DNA of 64,000 bases. It comes from Fimbriimonadales bacterium. Lineage in GTDB: Bacteria > Armatimonadota > Fimbriimonadia > Fimbriimonadales > ATM1. The notes under the pieces were generated by a model. That model did not search any database. It worked only from the letters and a program-made list of their open reading frames with translations, and was not told where the DNA came from. Shown here piece by piece: positions 17,004 to 27,225 of the stretch; position 1 is the first letter of the stretch, and each line of letters starts with the position of its first letter. The stretch covers positions 62,001-126,000 of the forward strand of contig JAHCHL010000004.1 in assembly GCA_026129745.1 (NCBI GenBank), read 5' to 3'. Made by a program: the position numbers and the translations under genes.

Positions 17004-18095
17004 TTACTCGAAGTCGTCGGAGTCCATCGCGACAGCTGCGACTGGCGTCGCGAAGTTCGATGCCTTGTCTGCGAGAGCCTCGCGAACCTTTTGGTCGACC
17101 TCTGCCAGGATTTGCGGGTTCGTGTCGAGGAACGCCTTTGCGTTGTCCCGACCCTGACCCAATCGCAAGTCGCCGTAGCTGTAGTAGGTTCCGCTACGCG
17201 AAATGATCCCCATCTTCTGCGCGACATCCACGAGGTCGCCCGCTTTGGAAATCCCTTGGCCGAACATGATGTCGAACTCGCAAGCCTTGAACGGCGGAGC
17301 GACCTTGTTCTTGACGACCTTCACTTTCGTTCGTGCGCCGATCGGCTCGCTTCCATCTTTCAGCGTTTCCGCGCGCCGCACTTCCAACCGAACCGACGCC
17401 CAGAATTTCAGAGACCGCCCGCCAGGCGTCGTCTCCGGATTGCCGTACATCACGCCGATCTTCTCGCGGAGCTGGTTGATAAAGATCACGGCTGTCTTGG
17501 TCTTGTTGATGTGCCCGCCGAGCTTTCGCATCGCCTGGGACATCATGCGCGCCTGAATCCCAACGAACGCATCGCCCATCTCGCCCTCGATTTCAGCTTT
17601 TGGCACCAATGCCGCGACCGAGTCGAGCACCACCACGTCCAGCGCGCCCGACCGAATCATCCCGTCCATGATCTCCAGCGCTTCTTCGCCCGTAGCCGGC
17701 TGAGATATATACAGTCGGTCGACGTCGACTCCCAAAGCTCTGGCGTACTCCACGTCCAACGCGTGCTCAGCGTCGACGAATAGTGCCAAACCGCCTTTCT
17801 TCTGCGCCTCCGCTATGACATGAAGCGCCAGCGTCGTCTTGCCCGAGCTTTCCGTTCCATAGATCTCAGTGATCCGCCCGCGCGGAATCCCACCGACGCC
17901 TAAAGCCACGTCGAGGCTGATCGATCCGGTCGGAATCGCCTCGACCCTCTCCGCCGTGCTCTCTCCAAGGCGCATCACTGCGCCCTTACCGTACGACTTT
18001 TCCAGCTGGCCGACGGCCATGTCCAATGCTTTCTGCTTATCCAATTGCGGTAGGTCCTCTATTGATACGACCGCACCATTTCGACTGCTTGCCAT
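17004..18095 (-). CDS. recA: Recombinase RecA
   Basis: A 363-aa RecA with all core motifs: Walker [10 protein letters not shown] near residue 72 (Thr where Pro is usual), the MAW-type loop [19 protein letters not shown], Walker [11 protein letters not shown], and L2 loop [20 protein letters not shown]. The C-terminal tail is acidic (AMDSDDFE). It forms filaments on single-stranded DNA for recombination and for LexA cleavage. The Met at 18095 was chosen because GGAGGAG lies 4 bases upstream; the longer frame from 18149 has no such site and would start inside the promoter region. Promoter and operator lie just upstream. Confidence 0.97.
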   Translation of the reverse strand: MASSRNGAVVSIEDLPQLDKQKALDMAVGQLEKSYGKGAVMRLGESTAERVEAIPTGSISLDVALGVGGIPRGRITEIYGTESSGKTTLALHVIAEAQKKGGLALFVDAEHALDVEYARALGVDVDRLYISQPATGEEALEIMDGMIRSGALDVVVLDSVAALVPKAEIEGEMGDAFVGIQARMMSQAMRKLGGHINKTKTAVIFINQLREKIGVMYGNPETTPGGRSLKFWASVRLEVRRAETLKDGSEPIGARTKVKVVKNKVAPPFKACEFDIMFGQGISKAGDLVDVAQKMGIISRSGTYYSYGDLRLGQGRDNAKAFLDTNPQILAEVDQKVREALADKASNFATPVAAVAMDSDDFE

Positions 18096-18128
18096 GTTTC
18101 TCCTCCATTTGCCCGAAGGTAGACATAA

Positions 18129-18157
18129 TTCTACTGCACATTTGTGCATCTGTCAAG
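18129..18157 (-). promoter_or_regulatory. recA promoter
   Basis: On the minus strand TTGACA is followed by exactly 17 bases and then TAGAAT, a near-consensus housekeeping promoter. Transcription would begin about 25 bases upstream of the recA ATG, leaving a short leader that holds the GGAGGAG ribosome site. The spacer contains the palindrome described separately. Confidence 0.85.
18136..18149. promoter_or_regulatory. Palindromic operator in the recA promoter (candidate SOS box)
   Basis: TGCACA-TT-TGTGCA (top strand) is a perfect 6-2-6 palindrome lying wholly between the -35 and -10 boxes of recA. A repressor bound there would block RNA polymerase, as LexA does at recA promoters elsewhere. 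It differs from the Gram-positive (CGAAC-N4-GTTCG) and E. coli (CTG-N10-CAG) LexA boxes, so the binding protein is inferred from position only. Confidence 0.55.
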
Positions 18158-18317
18158 GGCTTGGAGGACTTTTTATGGAAATCGGCTTGCGTCGCCAGCA
18201 GGGCCCGGGCTACCTCAATTGAATGGAATCGTCGCCGGGATACATCGTTTCAGTAGCTAAAGAGAGGCAACTTGGCAAGCTGCCTCGATCTCGAAGTCGA
18301 CTGATCGATCCCTTGCC

Positions 18318-18515
18318 TTATTCCTTTCCGCATTTGTGCAAGGGGTCAACTCGCTGGATAGGCCGGAGCTTCCCGCTGCCGAAAAGTCTGATTGAGCCGG
18401 GGTGTGGCTTACCGAACCACCACTTAGCATCGACTAAGCATAGAGCTCGTGCGATGAAGCAGTAGACCAGGCAACCGAATGCGGCTCCCGACGCGACAAA
18501 CCATGATAATTCCAT
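18318..18515 (-). CDS. Possible small membrane protein
   Basis: A 65-aa frame: residues 4-27 (SWFVASGAAFGCLVYCFIAR) could form one transmembrane helix, followed by a basic tail. TATAAT lies 13 bases before the ATG on the same strand, which would give a very short leader; there is no clear Shine-Dalgarno. It overlaps the second TGCACAAATG element. It could equally be chance. Confidence 0.25.
   Translation of the reverse strand: MELSWFVASGAAFGCLVYCFIARALCLVDAKWWFGKPHPGSIRLFGSGKLRPIQRVDPLHKCGKE
18330..18349 (-). promoter_or_regulatory. Degenerate second copy of the recA operator
   Basis: The minus strand reads TTGACC, CCT, then TGCACAAATGC. Ten bases (TGCACAAATG) are identical to the recA operator and sit at nearly the same distance from a TTGAC element, but the second arm is broken and no -10 follows at the right place. 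It may be an auxiliary repressor site or a decayed duplicate. Confidence 0.3.
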
Positions 18516-18703
18516 CCCAGTCCAAGTTATTATAATTCAGGAACAGTCGAAATGGACTTACCAGTTTTTTGCGCTAGTAAGTTAATGATGGGTGGCCCGC
18601 ATCCAGATAAAGTGAGTTCAATGCCATCACCGTATTCGACAACGTGCAAATGGAATGCGCGAGTACGGTCAGATTCCCGCCCATGATGGTCGAGTGCCGC
18701 ACT

Positions 18704-19120
18704 TCACTCCCGAACAAAGTACTCCTCATAACCGAACTCGGTCGCCGACATTGGCAGAATCTCTTTTCCACCTTTTGCGATTCTAAAGGGCTTTTCACTT
18801 TGCAGCGCAGCGAGAATCTCGGTGCCGCTATAGTTCGTGGCATTCAAATAAAGCGTGTCGCCCTTCACGCGCCAAGTGCCTAAGTTGTAGCCACCGCTGA
18901 ACGTTTCGCGGTACTTCCCGCCTGGCATCAGTTCGATCGTTCGTCGTCCCGTTGTCTCCAATCGTGCTTGCGCCTCTTCGAACATCTTCTGAGTCTGATC
19001 TGTTTGCGGCTTCGAATCATCGATACGAACCTTTGCGACCCATGTTCCGTGAAGACTGTTGCCGCAGCCGGCCAGCACTGCCAGAAAAGTCAAAGCCAAG
19101 AAGGCAAAGATTGCGCGCAT
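18704..19120 (-). CDS. Putative lipoprotein
   Basis: A 138-aa protein with a lipoprotein signal peptide: hydrophobic residues 3-15 and lipobox LAVLAGC with the lipidated Cys near residue 18. The mature part contains RRTIELMPGGKYRETFSG and GTWRVKGDTLYL, a small beta-barrel style repeat found in many lipocalin-like envelope proteins; no specific family assigned. Met at 19120 is chosen over 19141 because TATAAT ends 6 bases before it and falls within the longer frame, so the message probably begins at or next to this ATG (leaderless). Confidence 0.75.
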   Translation of the reverse strand: MRAIFAFLALTFLAVLAGCGNSLHGTWVAKVRIDDSKPQTDQTQKMFEEAQARLETTGRRTIELMPGGKYRETFSGGYNLGTWRVKGDTLYLNATNYSGTEILAALQSEKPFRIAKGGKEILPMSATEFGYEEYFVRE

Positions 19121-19132
19121 GCGTACATTATA
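19121..19132 (-). promoter_or_regulatory. -10 box for a leaderless lipoprotein message
   Basis: On the minus strand TATAAT is followed by GTACGC and then the ATG. With the usual 6-7 base distance from -10 to start point, the first transcribed base is at or next to the A of ATG. No clear -35 at 17 bases. Confidence 0.5.
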
Positions 19133-19289
19133 CAAAGGCAATGAATCACATCGGCGTTTTTTGCAATCTCCATGACGAAGTCCGCAAGAGAAGCTTATTG
19201 GTATGTTTGTCGAGACTTTCTGTGCTTAACAATCGAAACAAACATAGCTTACGGCTATCTCGCTGGTTTTATGACTCGAAGCTGCGATT

Positions 19290-20174
19290 TCATGCCCTTA
19301 TGATCAAGACATTGTGCGGTGTGGCGACGACTTGAAAGTTCGACAGGCTGCCCATTCGAAATCGATCCCATGCGCTGTGGCCTTGTGCTCCTAGAATTAA
19401 GAGGTCCGCAGATGTAACTTTCATTGCACTTGCAATAGCGGTTTGCGGGCTCTCTTCTGAAACGATCGAGTCGCATTCGATGCCTTGTGCATTGAGTCGA
19501 TCGCAAAGCGCTGCGTTCGCGCTTGTTGTCGCGGTGCGAATGTGTTCGGAATCCATTGCTTCGACTTCACCTTCATGCAAGACCTTTCCAATGCGATGCG
19601 CATCTCTTGGATTCAGGCTTGTCAATACAGTAACGTGTCGAATCCCTTTCATTTGAAATTCGAAGAATCGATCGATGCATTCATTGCAATAGGGCGAATG
19701 ATCTGTCGCCAATACGGCCTTCAGCCCTTCATCGGAAGTTGGAGGGCTTTTCGCGATTAAGAGTGAACTGTTGGCTGCTGCGGTGAGCGACTTAGCGACG
19801 CTGCCATAAAACAGTGAGCCCCAGTGGCCCTTTTGCGCTGAACCAACTGCGATCAAGTCGGCGCTTTCTTCGTGTGCGGTTTCGATAAGACATCGAGCCG
19901 GGTCTCCGCTTGTGATACTTCTCTTGACTTCATATCCTGACGAACGGAGCGTTTCCTCCGCGTTCGCTAAGTGCACGAGTCCTTGACGCTTCATTTCCTC
20001 GAATGCGATGGTCATAGGATGATCGGAGCCAAGTCCTGAAAAGGATGTCTCTGGCAACATCGTCTCCACAACATGCATAAGATGGACACTTGCAGTTGCA
20101 AAGCGAAGTCTTTCTAAGAATCGGAGTGCGTTCGGATAATGAGTGGAGTCAATTCCCGCGAGGATTCGGATCAT
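19290..20174 (-). CDS. Tandem universal stress protein
   Basis: A 294-aa protein made of two Usp domains (about residues 1-145 and 150-294). The second carries the ATP-binding pattern GAQGHSAWDRFRMGSLSNFQ near residue 262; the first has a similar GSAQKGHWGSLFYGSVAKSL. Usp proteins bind ATP and help survival under stress. AAGGGAGA lies just before the ATG. It follows terC by 21 bases and is probably the last gene of the manganese-riboswitch operon, an unusual association for a Usp. Confidence 0.9.
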   Translation of the reverse strand: MIRILAGIDSTHYPNALRFLERLRFATASVHLMHVVETMLPETSFSGLGSDHPMTIAFEEMKRQGLVHLANAEETLRSSGYEVKRSITSGDPARCLIETAHEESADLIAVGSAQKGHWGSLFYGSVAKSLTAAANSSLLIAKSPPTSDEGLKAVLATDHSPYCNECIDRFFEFQMKGIRHVTVLTSLNPRDAHRIGKVLHEGEVEAMDSEHIRTATTSANAALCDRLNAQGIECDSIVSEESPQTAIASAMKVTSADLLILGAQGHSAWDRFRMGSLSNFQVVATPHNVLIIRA

Positions 20175-20195
20175 TTCGTTCTCCCTTGCGACATT

Positions 20196-21203
20196 CTATG
20201 CCACCTTGTTAGGCGCACCTTCTTGAGGCTTGCGAACAGGTTTCAATATGGAAGCGACGATCGATGTCGTGAGGATTCCAGCAATGATCAAGAGCGAAAG
20301 CACGACCGGAAAGTGGGGCCATTCAGGCACGACTACTTTCTGCAAGTAGTTGTAGATCATTTTGCCTCCGACGAAAAGCAGAATGGCTGCTAAACCGTAA
20401 TGCAGGAATCTGAAAAGTTGCATAAGTCCGGAAACGGCGAAGAAAAGAGCGCGAAGCCCCAAAATGGCGAATACGTTCGAAGTGAACACAATGAACGGAT
20501 TTTGAGTGATTGCGAAGATCGCTGGCACCGAATCGACTGCGAACAGCACATCGGTGAACTCGACAACCAGAAGAGCCACAAACAAAGGAGTCGCGTGCAG
20601 AACTCCGTTCATGCGCACAAAGAAACGCTGACCGTGATACTCTTCGGTCGTCGGCATCAACCGACGAAACACTCGAACCACCGGATTGTTGCCTGGATCG
20701 ATCGACTTACCGTGCGCCCACAGCATCTTCAGCCCGGTCAATATCAGAAAGAGACCGAAGACCACCATCGTCCAAACAAAAGCCGATAGAACAACCGCTC
20801 CCAAGGCGATGAAGATTCCACGAAAAACGAGTGCGCCGACGATCCCCCAAAACAGAACGCGGTGCTGATACTTTCGAGGGACTTGGAAGTACGTGAAGAC
20901 AACGAGAAACACAAAAATGTTATCGACGCTCAGCGATTTCTCAATCAAGTAACCGGTGATATAGGCCAGAGTCGCTTCCGAGTTGGTGTAATCGCTTCCG
21001 GGATGAATCCACTGCCAACCCAAGTAAATGACACCGCCGAATGCGAGCGCGACCGCAATCCAAATGGCGCTCCAAATGAGGGCTTCGCGCATGCCGATCT
21101 CGTGGGCTTTGCGATGAAACACACCGAGGTCCAGCGCGAGGAAGCCGATGATCAGGCCGACGAATCCGGCCCAAAGCCAGATTGAGATTCCTGCGATTTC
21201 CAC
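20196..21203 (-). CDS. terC: TerC/Alx-family membrane protein (probable Mn exporter)
   Basis: A 335-aa protein with about nine transmembrane helices. The conserved acidic motifs EKSLSVDNIFVF (near residue 88) and VEFTDVLFAVDSVPAIFAI (near 210) carry the Asp residues thought to bind metal. TerC-family proteins such as Alx and YkoY export manganese, in some species protecting or metallating secreted proteins. The gene lies downstream of a yybP-ykoY riboswitch, which supports a manganese role directly. Co-transcribed with the zinc-ribbon gene (6 bases upstream) and the Usp gene. Confidence 0.92.
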   Translation of the reverse strand: MEIAGISIWLWAGFVGLIIGFLALDLGVFHRKAHEIGMREALIWSAIWIAVALAFGGVIYLGWQWIHPGSDYTNSEATLAYITGYLIEKSLSVDNIFVFLVVFTYFQVPRKYQHRVLFWGIVGALVFRGIFIALGAVVLSAFVWTMVVFGLFLILTGLKMLWAHGKSIDPGNNPVVRVFRRLMPTTEEYHGQRFFVRMNGVLHATPLFVALLVVEFTDVLFAVDSVPAIFAITQNPFIVFTSNVFAILGLRALFFAVSGLMQLFRFLHYGLAAILLFVGGKMIYNYLQKVVVPEWPHFPVVLSLLIIAGILTTSIVASILKPVRKPQEGAPNKVA

Positions 21204-21209
21204 TTTGCG

Positions 21210-21473
21210 CTAATCGAAGTCGAACAGCTCGCTCAAGAACCCGCCTCTGCGACGAGAACGGCCCCGCTTGTAGTCGTCATCGTCGTCGTCGAATCTTTCG
21301 CGTTTGCGGCCTTGGAAATCTCCCTCCGAAAGGGGGGCTTGTTCGCGGGCAATTAGCTTTTCGAGCTCGCCCCTGTCGAGCCAGACTCCGCGGCAACCAG
21401 GGCAGTAGTCAATCTCGATTCCGCTGCGGTCGAGGACGATGAGAGCTTGGTCGTGGCACCTAGGACAAAGCAT
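21210..21473 (-). CDS. Small zinc-ribbon (TFIIB-type) protein
   Basis: An 87-aa protein. Residues 1-45 form a zf-TFIIB zinc ribbon with two CxxC knuckles (CPRC at 3-6 and CPGC near 24-27) followed by RGVWLDRGELEKL, a family hallmark. The tail has five consecutive Asp followed by a basic RGRSRRRGG segment. GGAGG lies about 6 bases before the ATG. It is the first gene after the manganese riboswitch, so its level should change with Mn; its function is unknown. Confidence 0.88.
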   Translation of the reverse strand: MLCPRCHDQALIVLDRSGIEIDYCPGCRGVWLDRGELEKLIAREQAPLSEGDFQGRKRERFDDDDDDYKRGRSRRRGGFLSELFDFD

Positions 21474-21625
21474 CCCGATCCTCCGAAAAGGTCCCGTCAG
21501 CGGCGTGCGCTATCTTGGGGTTGACCAATCTATAGGAACTGCAGAGTGCGGTCGAATCCGCTACTTCACCAAGCCAAAAACAATCGACTGTGTCTATTTT
21601 ATCGCTCCTTCACCCTTCGCTTGGC

Positions 21626-21663
21626 AAAAAATTAGACCTTCACTCGCCAAGCGGTGAAGGTCT
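21626..21663 (-). terminator. Riboswitch-controlled intrinsic terminator
   Basis: On the minus strand a 10-bp stem (AGACCTTCAC / GTGAAGGTCT) with a 10-base loop is followed by AATTTTTT. Its first arm is shared with the riboswitch P1 helix, so the two structures exclude each other. Confidence 0.85.
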
Positions 21664-21750
21664 CGCGCTTTCTGCCGGGCCGGCTCTTTTGGAGCGAACT
21701 GACGACCGTGGCCCTGCTCTTCGCAGGCGCTACTCCCCTTCGTGGGTATT
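21626..21750 (-). ncRNA. yybP-ykoY manganese riboswitch with terminator platform
   Basis: Read on the minus strand, the region contains the family's invariant pieces in order: GAAGGGGAGTAGC (about 21743-21731), TCGTCAGTTCG (about 21703-21693), CCGGC, and GAGACCTTC at the 3' side. GAAGG and CCTTC can pair as the basal P1 helix. The 3' strand is also the first arm of a terminator (AGACCTTCAC / GTGAAGGTCT, then AATTTTTT). Mn-stabilised P1 would prevent the terminator and switch on the zinc-ribbon, terC and usp genes. A -10 box TATAAT lies at 21758-21763. Confidence 0.9.
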
Positions 21751-21757
21751 ACAAGCG

Positions 21758-21763
21758 ATTATA
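21758..21763 (-). promoter_or_regulatory. -10 box of the riboswitch operon
   Basis: TATAAT on the minus strand, placed so that transcription starts near 21750, a few bases before the aptamer. A -35 is not obvious (AGACAA region at about 21781-21787). Confidence 0.6.
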
Positions 21764-22187
21764 CGCCATGGATGGGCGCGTTGTCTTGCACCGGCTTGGT
21801 CAGAGCGCTTGGCTTCTCGGAATGGCTGAGTGCAGCTCCGGATTGCCACCTGTAGCCTTCCCAGGGTGAAGCGACCGAGCAGTTGACTTATCGCCATTGA
21901 ATGGCGTTTTAGTTTGTGATCGCCGCTGTCTGAAAACACCCAACATCGAGTCCCTCTTCATGGCAGATCGGCTGCAAGAAAATGCGGTGATATCGGTGAC
22001 GGCGGTGACGCGTTAATAATGCACGTTCAAATCTGGTCATACGATGAAAGCGGCAGTGACGGGCTGACACATTCAATCTTAGAATCCAAAAAGCAGAAGT
22101 CAACTTAGTTGGAAGCAGATCCGATTTCGGCACGCTGATCCGCAATCCGGAGTTCTGGTACCCTCCCCCGGCAAGAGAGGTGTGACC
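21764..22187. other. Intergenic region, no gene seen
   Basis: About 420 bases between the riboswitch promoter and the BNR propeller gene. Open frames here are short, overlap on both strands and lack ribosome sites. The last 15 bases hold the GAGAGG ribosome site of the downstream gene. Nothing else supported. Confidence 0.5.
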
Positions 22188-24721
<2,534 letters not shown>

Positions 24722-24725
<4 letters not shown>

Positions 24726-26074
24726 TCGACAAATTCAATCTTAGTCAACTTGCCCCTTGGGCCCAGTGGAATGTCATCCGCGGGTGTGATTCTGAGGGCG
24801 ATACTCCGTTCGACTGTCTGTTCGATGCTTTGCCTGATGCGGGCGAATTCTTCATCGCAGAGAGTCTTTCGCCCAGTTATGCGCAACTCGAAGTCGTCAA
24901 GCCCTCTTTGAGTCAGCCGAAACTTCTTGACACCAGGAATGTCATTCATGGTCATGACGAATCCAAGTGCGATGCGCTTTCTTCCACCTTCCAGTCGCAA
25001 TCGAGCGATCTCACGGCCTTGGAAACATTCTATCGTGGTCAGTCCACGACCACAAGGGCAAGGTGACGTCGGGACTTCTGCAAGATCGCCGATATCGTAA
25101 CGAATAACTGGAGTCGAGTAATTGTGTAAAGACGTTACAACGACATTGCCGATTTCGCCAGGCTCGCATGGCGTACCGTCGTCACGCAAAATTTCAACGA
25201 TTGCGTTTTCGTCATGGACATGATATCGTTCCGAATAGGGACAAGTAGCTGCGGTGCGATTCGTTTCGACTGCGGCATAGATGTCGTAAACGGGAGCACG
25301 AAAGTATTCGAGTAACGAAGCTTTCATCGGAGCATAGAGGTTTTCCCCGATCGTTAGCAGCGCCTTTGGTCTGTAATCGCTCATGTACTCGGCGATAGAA
25401 AGCAGCAAAGTTCCAGTAGCCTGGATATAGTCGGGTTGAAGCTTTATGATGGACATTGCAATTTGCTCGGGCTTAGCGCTTGCATCCATGTGATACCCAG
25501 TACCGCTTCCAAACAGAAGCTCGAATCCATCGCGACTCCAATGATTGACAATGGTTCCGTTGATTTCTTCGTTCCAGCCTGGTCCGTGCTTATTGGCAGG
25601 CATTCGAATGACAGCGCATGTTCCGTTTGGATCGATGTCCCACCAATCACATTCACGGATCATGCAAGCATGGCGCCATGCTTCGAGCAAGTTAGTGCGA
25701 TCAATCATTACGACATCGCCAGTTGTTCCGCTGGTTGTTTCGCTGAAAAGCACCTGTTGTCCGATCGGCAGCTTTTCTGCGGTACGGTACTTGATGTCGC
25801 AATCTGCGAAGTCCTTTCGGCTTGTCTGCGGAAGAGAGCGGAAGTCATCAATCGAATCGATCACAGCGTCCGACGAATACAACTCACGATACATCGGCAC
25901 TCTCTTCTTTGCAAACGCAATGAGTCTCTTTGCCTTTGCAATCTGCAGCTTCCTAATCTGCTCACCAGGGAGCCACTGAGTACGATCGACCTCCCGGAAT
26001 GAGCGCCTGATCGCATCGAGGAACGGCGATTCTAGTCTTCGGTCGTGTCGATCGAGAAACTCTGAGCGGCGCAC
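24722..26074 (-). CDS. PaaK-like adenylate-forming enzyme
   Basis: A 450-aa member of the phenylacetate-CoA ligase/coenzyme F390 synthetase group. The phosphate-binding loop is SETTSGTTGD near residue 110, YAAVETNRTA near 270 is the adenine/acid-binding motif, and RYDIGDLAEVP near 335 is the hinge motif. A CPCGRG segment follows. The acid substrate is unknown. The annotated start is the GTG at 26074: a TAGAAA box ends 7 bases before it and it avoids a 65-base overlap with the divergent cyclophilin gene, but the ATG at 26143 cannot be excluded. Confidence 0.8.
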
Positions 26075-26132
26075 GGTTTTGTTTCTACCACCACTGAAGG
26101 AACTGAGACTGAATGAGCCGAACCTACAATCC

Positions 26133-26651
26133 ATGCTCGCCATTTGCTTCGCAACGTTGATTCAGGGCTATGTTCCACCTCGCATCGAGTATCGGCCCGA
26201 CGGTCCTGTCATCGAAGTCAGAGTCGAACGAAAGGGGGTATTCGAGATTACGACTGATCCTAAGGCGTCACCGAAGACGGTTGATCACATACTAAGGCTT
26301 GTTCGCGATGGCTTCTACAACCAACAGCGTGTGCACCGCGTCGAGTGGTGGGTAACACAGTGGGGTGCACCGGCGAGCAAAGACAAGCCAATCGATTCGA
26401 TGGAGGTTCTTAGCGGTGGAAGCGGGAAACAGTTGGAGTTTGAAGAATCGAGTGTCGACTATCTCCGCGGTGTTTGCGGAATTGCAAGCACGGGGTTGCA
26501 AGTTGGAGGAGATTCGCAGATATTCATTCTGAAGCACGACTACGAACGCCTCTGGCGTTCATATGCCGTTTTGGGGAAAGTCACGAAGGGAATGGATGTC
26601 GTCGACTCGATCCACAAAGGCGATCGAATTCTGTCAATGAAAGTTAAATAG
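26133..26651 (+). CDS. Cyclophilin-type peptidyl-prolyl isomerase
   Basis: A 172-aa protein. After a short hydrophobic leader (MLAICFATLIQGYVPP) comes a cyclophilin domain: TVDHILRLVRDGFYN, VHRVEWWVTQWGAP, then GGDSQIFILKHDY and VLGKVTKGMDVVDSI. The usual F-H-R-V-I is replaced by V-H-R-V-E, and the central Q-x-G-D-P motif by TQWGAP, so activity may be reduced. The leader suggests export. The ATG at 26133 was chosen because the leader begins there. The gene is divergent from the PaaK-like gene and ends directly against the convergent VOC gene. Confidence 0.85.
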   Translation: MLAICFATLIQGYVPPRIEYRPDGPVIEVRVERKGVFEITTDPKASPKTVDHILRLVRDGFYNQQRVHRVEWWVTQWGAPASKDKPIDSMEVLSGGSGKQLEFEESSVDYLRGVCGIASTGLQVGGDSQIFILKHDYERLWRSYAVLGKVTKGMDVVDSIHKGDRILSMKVK

Positions 26652-27035
26652 CTAGATGATCTGCCCAAAGGCGATGTCGTGGTCGTCCAGGTCCTGGATT
26701 CCAAACTCGCGTGTGCCCCACGGCGTGTCGTACAGCGTGAAATCGATCGTGGCGCCGCGGTCCTGCAACTCACGATAGAGCGCGGACGCATCGTCGACCC
26801 AGATGTAGACCTGATTCGTTTTCTCGACAACCTTCCAGTTTGCAGGCGGCGGATCTACTCCAGGCGGCGTTTGAGCAAGCATGATCGTCAGTCCGTCCTT
26901 TCCAACCATTGCAAAGTTGGGTGGTTCGCCGTAAACGTCCGCACGGTCGAAGCCAACCTTTTCCTTCCAGTATTCGACGGAGGCAAGAACGTCCTTGACA
27001 ACCAAGACGGGGGCAATTGCAGTCATCTTCGGCAT
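26652..27035 (-). CDS. VOC-superfamily (glyoxalase-like) protein
   Basis: A 127-aa two-module beta-alpha-beta-beta-beta protein: TAIAPVLVVKDVLASVEYWK starts module 1 and VYIWVDDASALYRELQDRGA starts module 2; WGTREFGIQDLDDHDIAFGQ is the typical C-terminal strand pair. The family includes glyoxalases, dioxygenases and drug-binding proteins; substrate unknown. The frame is open to 27092, but the usual family start is the MPKMTAIAP segment, so Met at 27035 is annotated. Confidence 0.82.
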   Translation of the reverse strand: MPKMTAIAPVLVVKDVLASVEYWKEKVGFDRADVYGEPPNFAMVGKDGLTIMLAQTPPGVDPPPANWKVVEKTNQVYIWVDDASALYRELQDRGATIDFTLYDTPWGTREFGIQDLDDHDIAFGQII

Positions 27036-27225
27036 TGGCACGACGGTACCTGGTTCTATGAAGAAGATTTGAATGACCGGACCTGGATTCATCTGCTATT
27101 TCATCGGCCAAGTGTGTTTGGATTTGATTGATAGCAATTGGCACATGAGCTCCATCGTTCAGTGAGTGTCAAGGAACACGGTTTCGGCTCGGCGACATTG
27201 ATCCCTAAGCTAAACTTGGAGAAAC

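Larger units (their letters stand above)
18158..18703. other. Long region without a confident gene
   Basis: About 545 bases between the recA promoter and the lipoprotein gene. It holds a second TGCACAAATG half-palindrome next to a TTGACC (18330-18349, minus strand), a small membrane-like frame at 18318-18515 and an A/T-rich stretch near 18520-18560 with TATAAT on the minus strand. Nothing else convincing was seen. Confidence 0.5.

Noticed and set aside
16743-17783. A 346-codon open frame on the plus strand opposite recX/recA
   Set aside because: It is antisense to two certain genes and shows no ribosome site or domain; a shadow of high-GC coding.
21607-21660. Plus-strand hairpin CGCTTGGC/GCCAAGCG taken first as a terminator or ncRNA
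   Set aside because: Read on the minus strand the same bases are the expression platform of the yybP-ykoY riboswitch, which explains them better.
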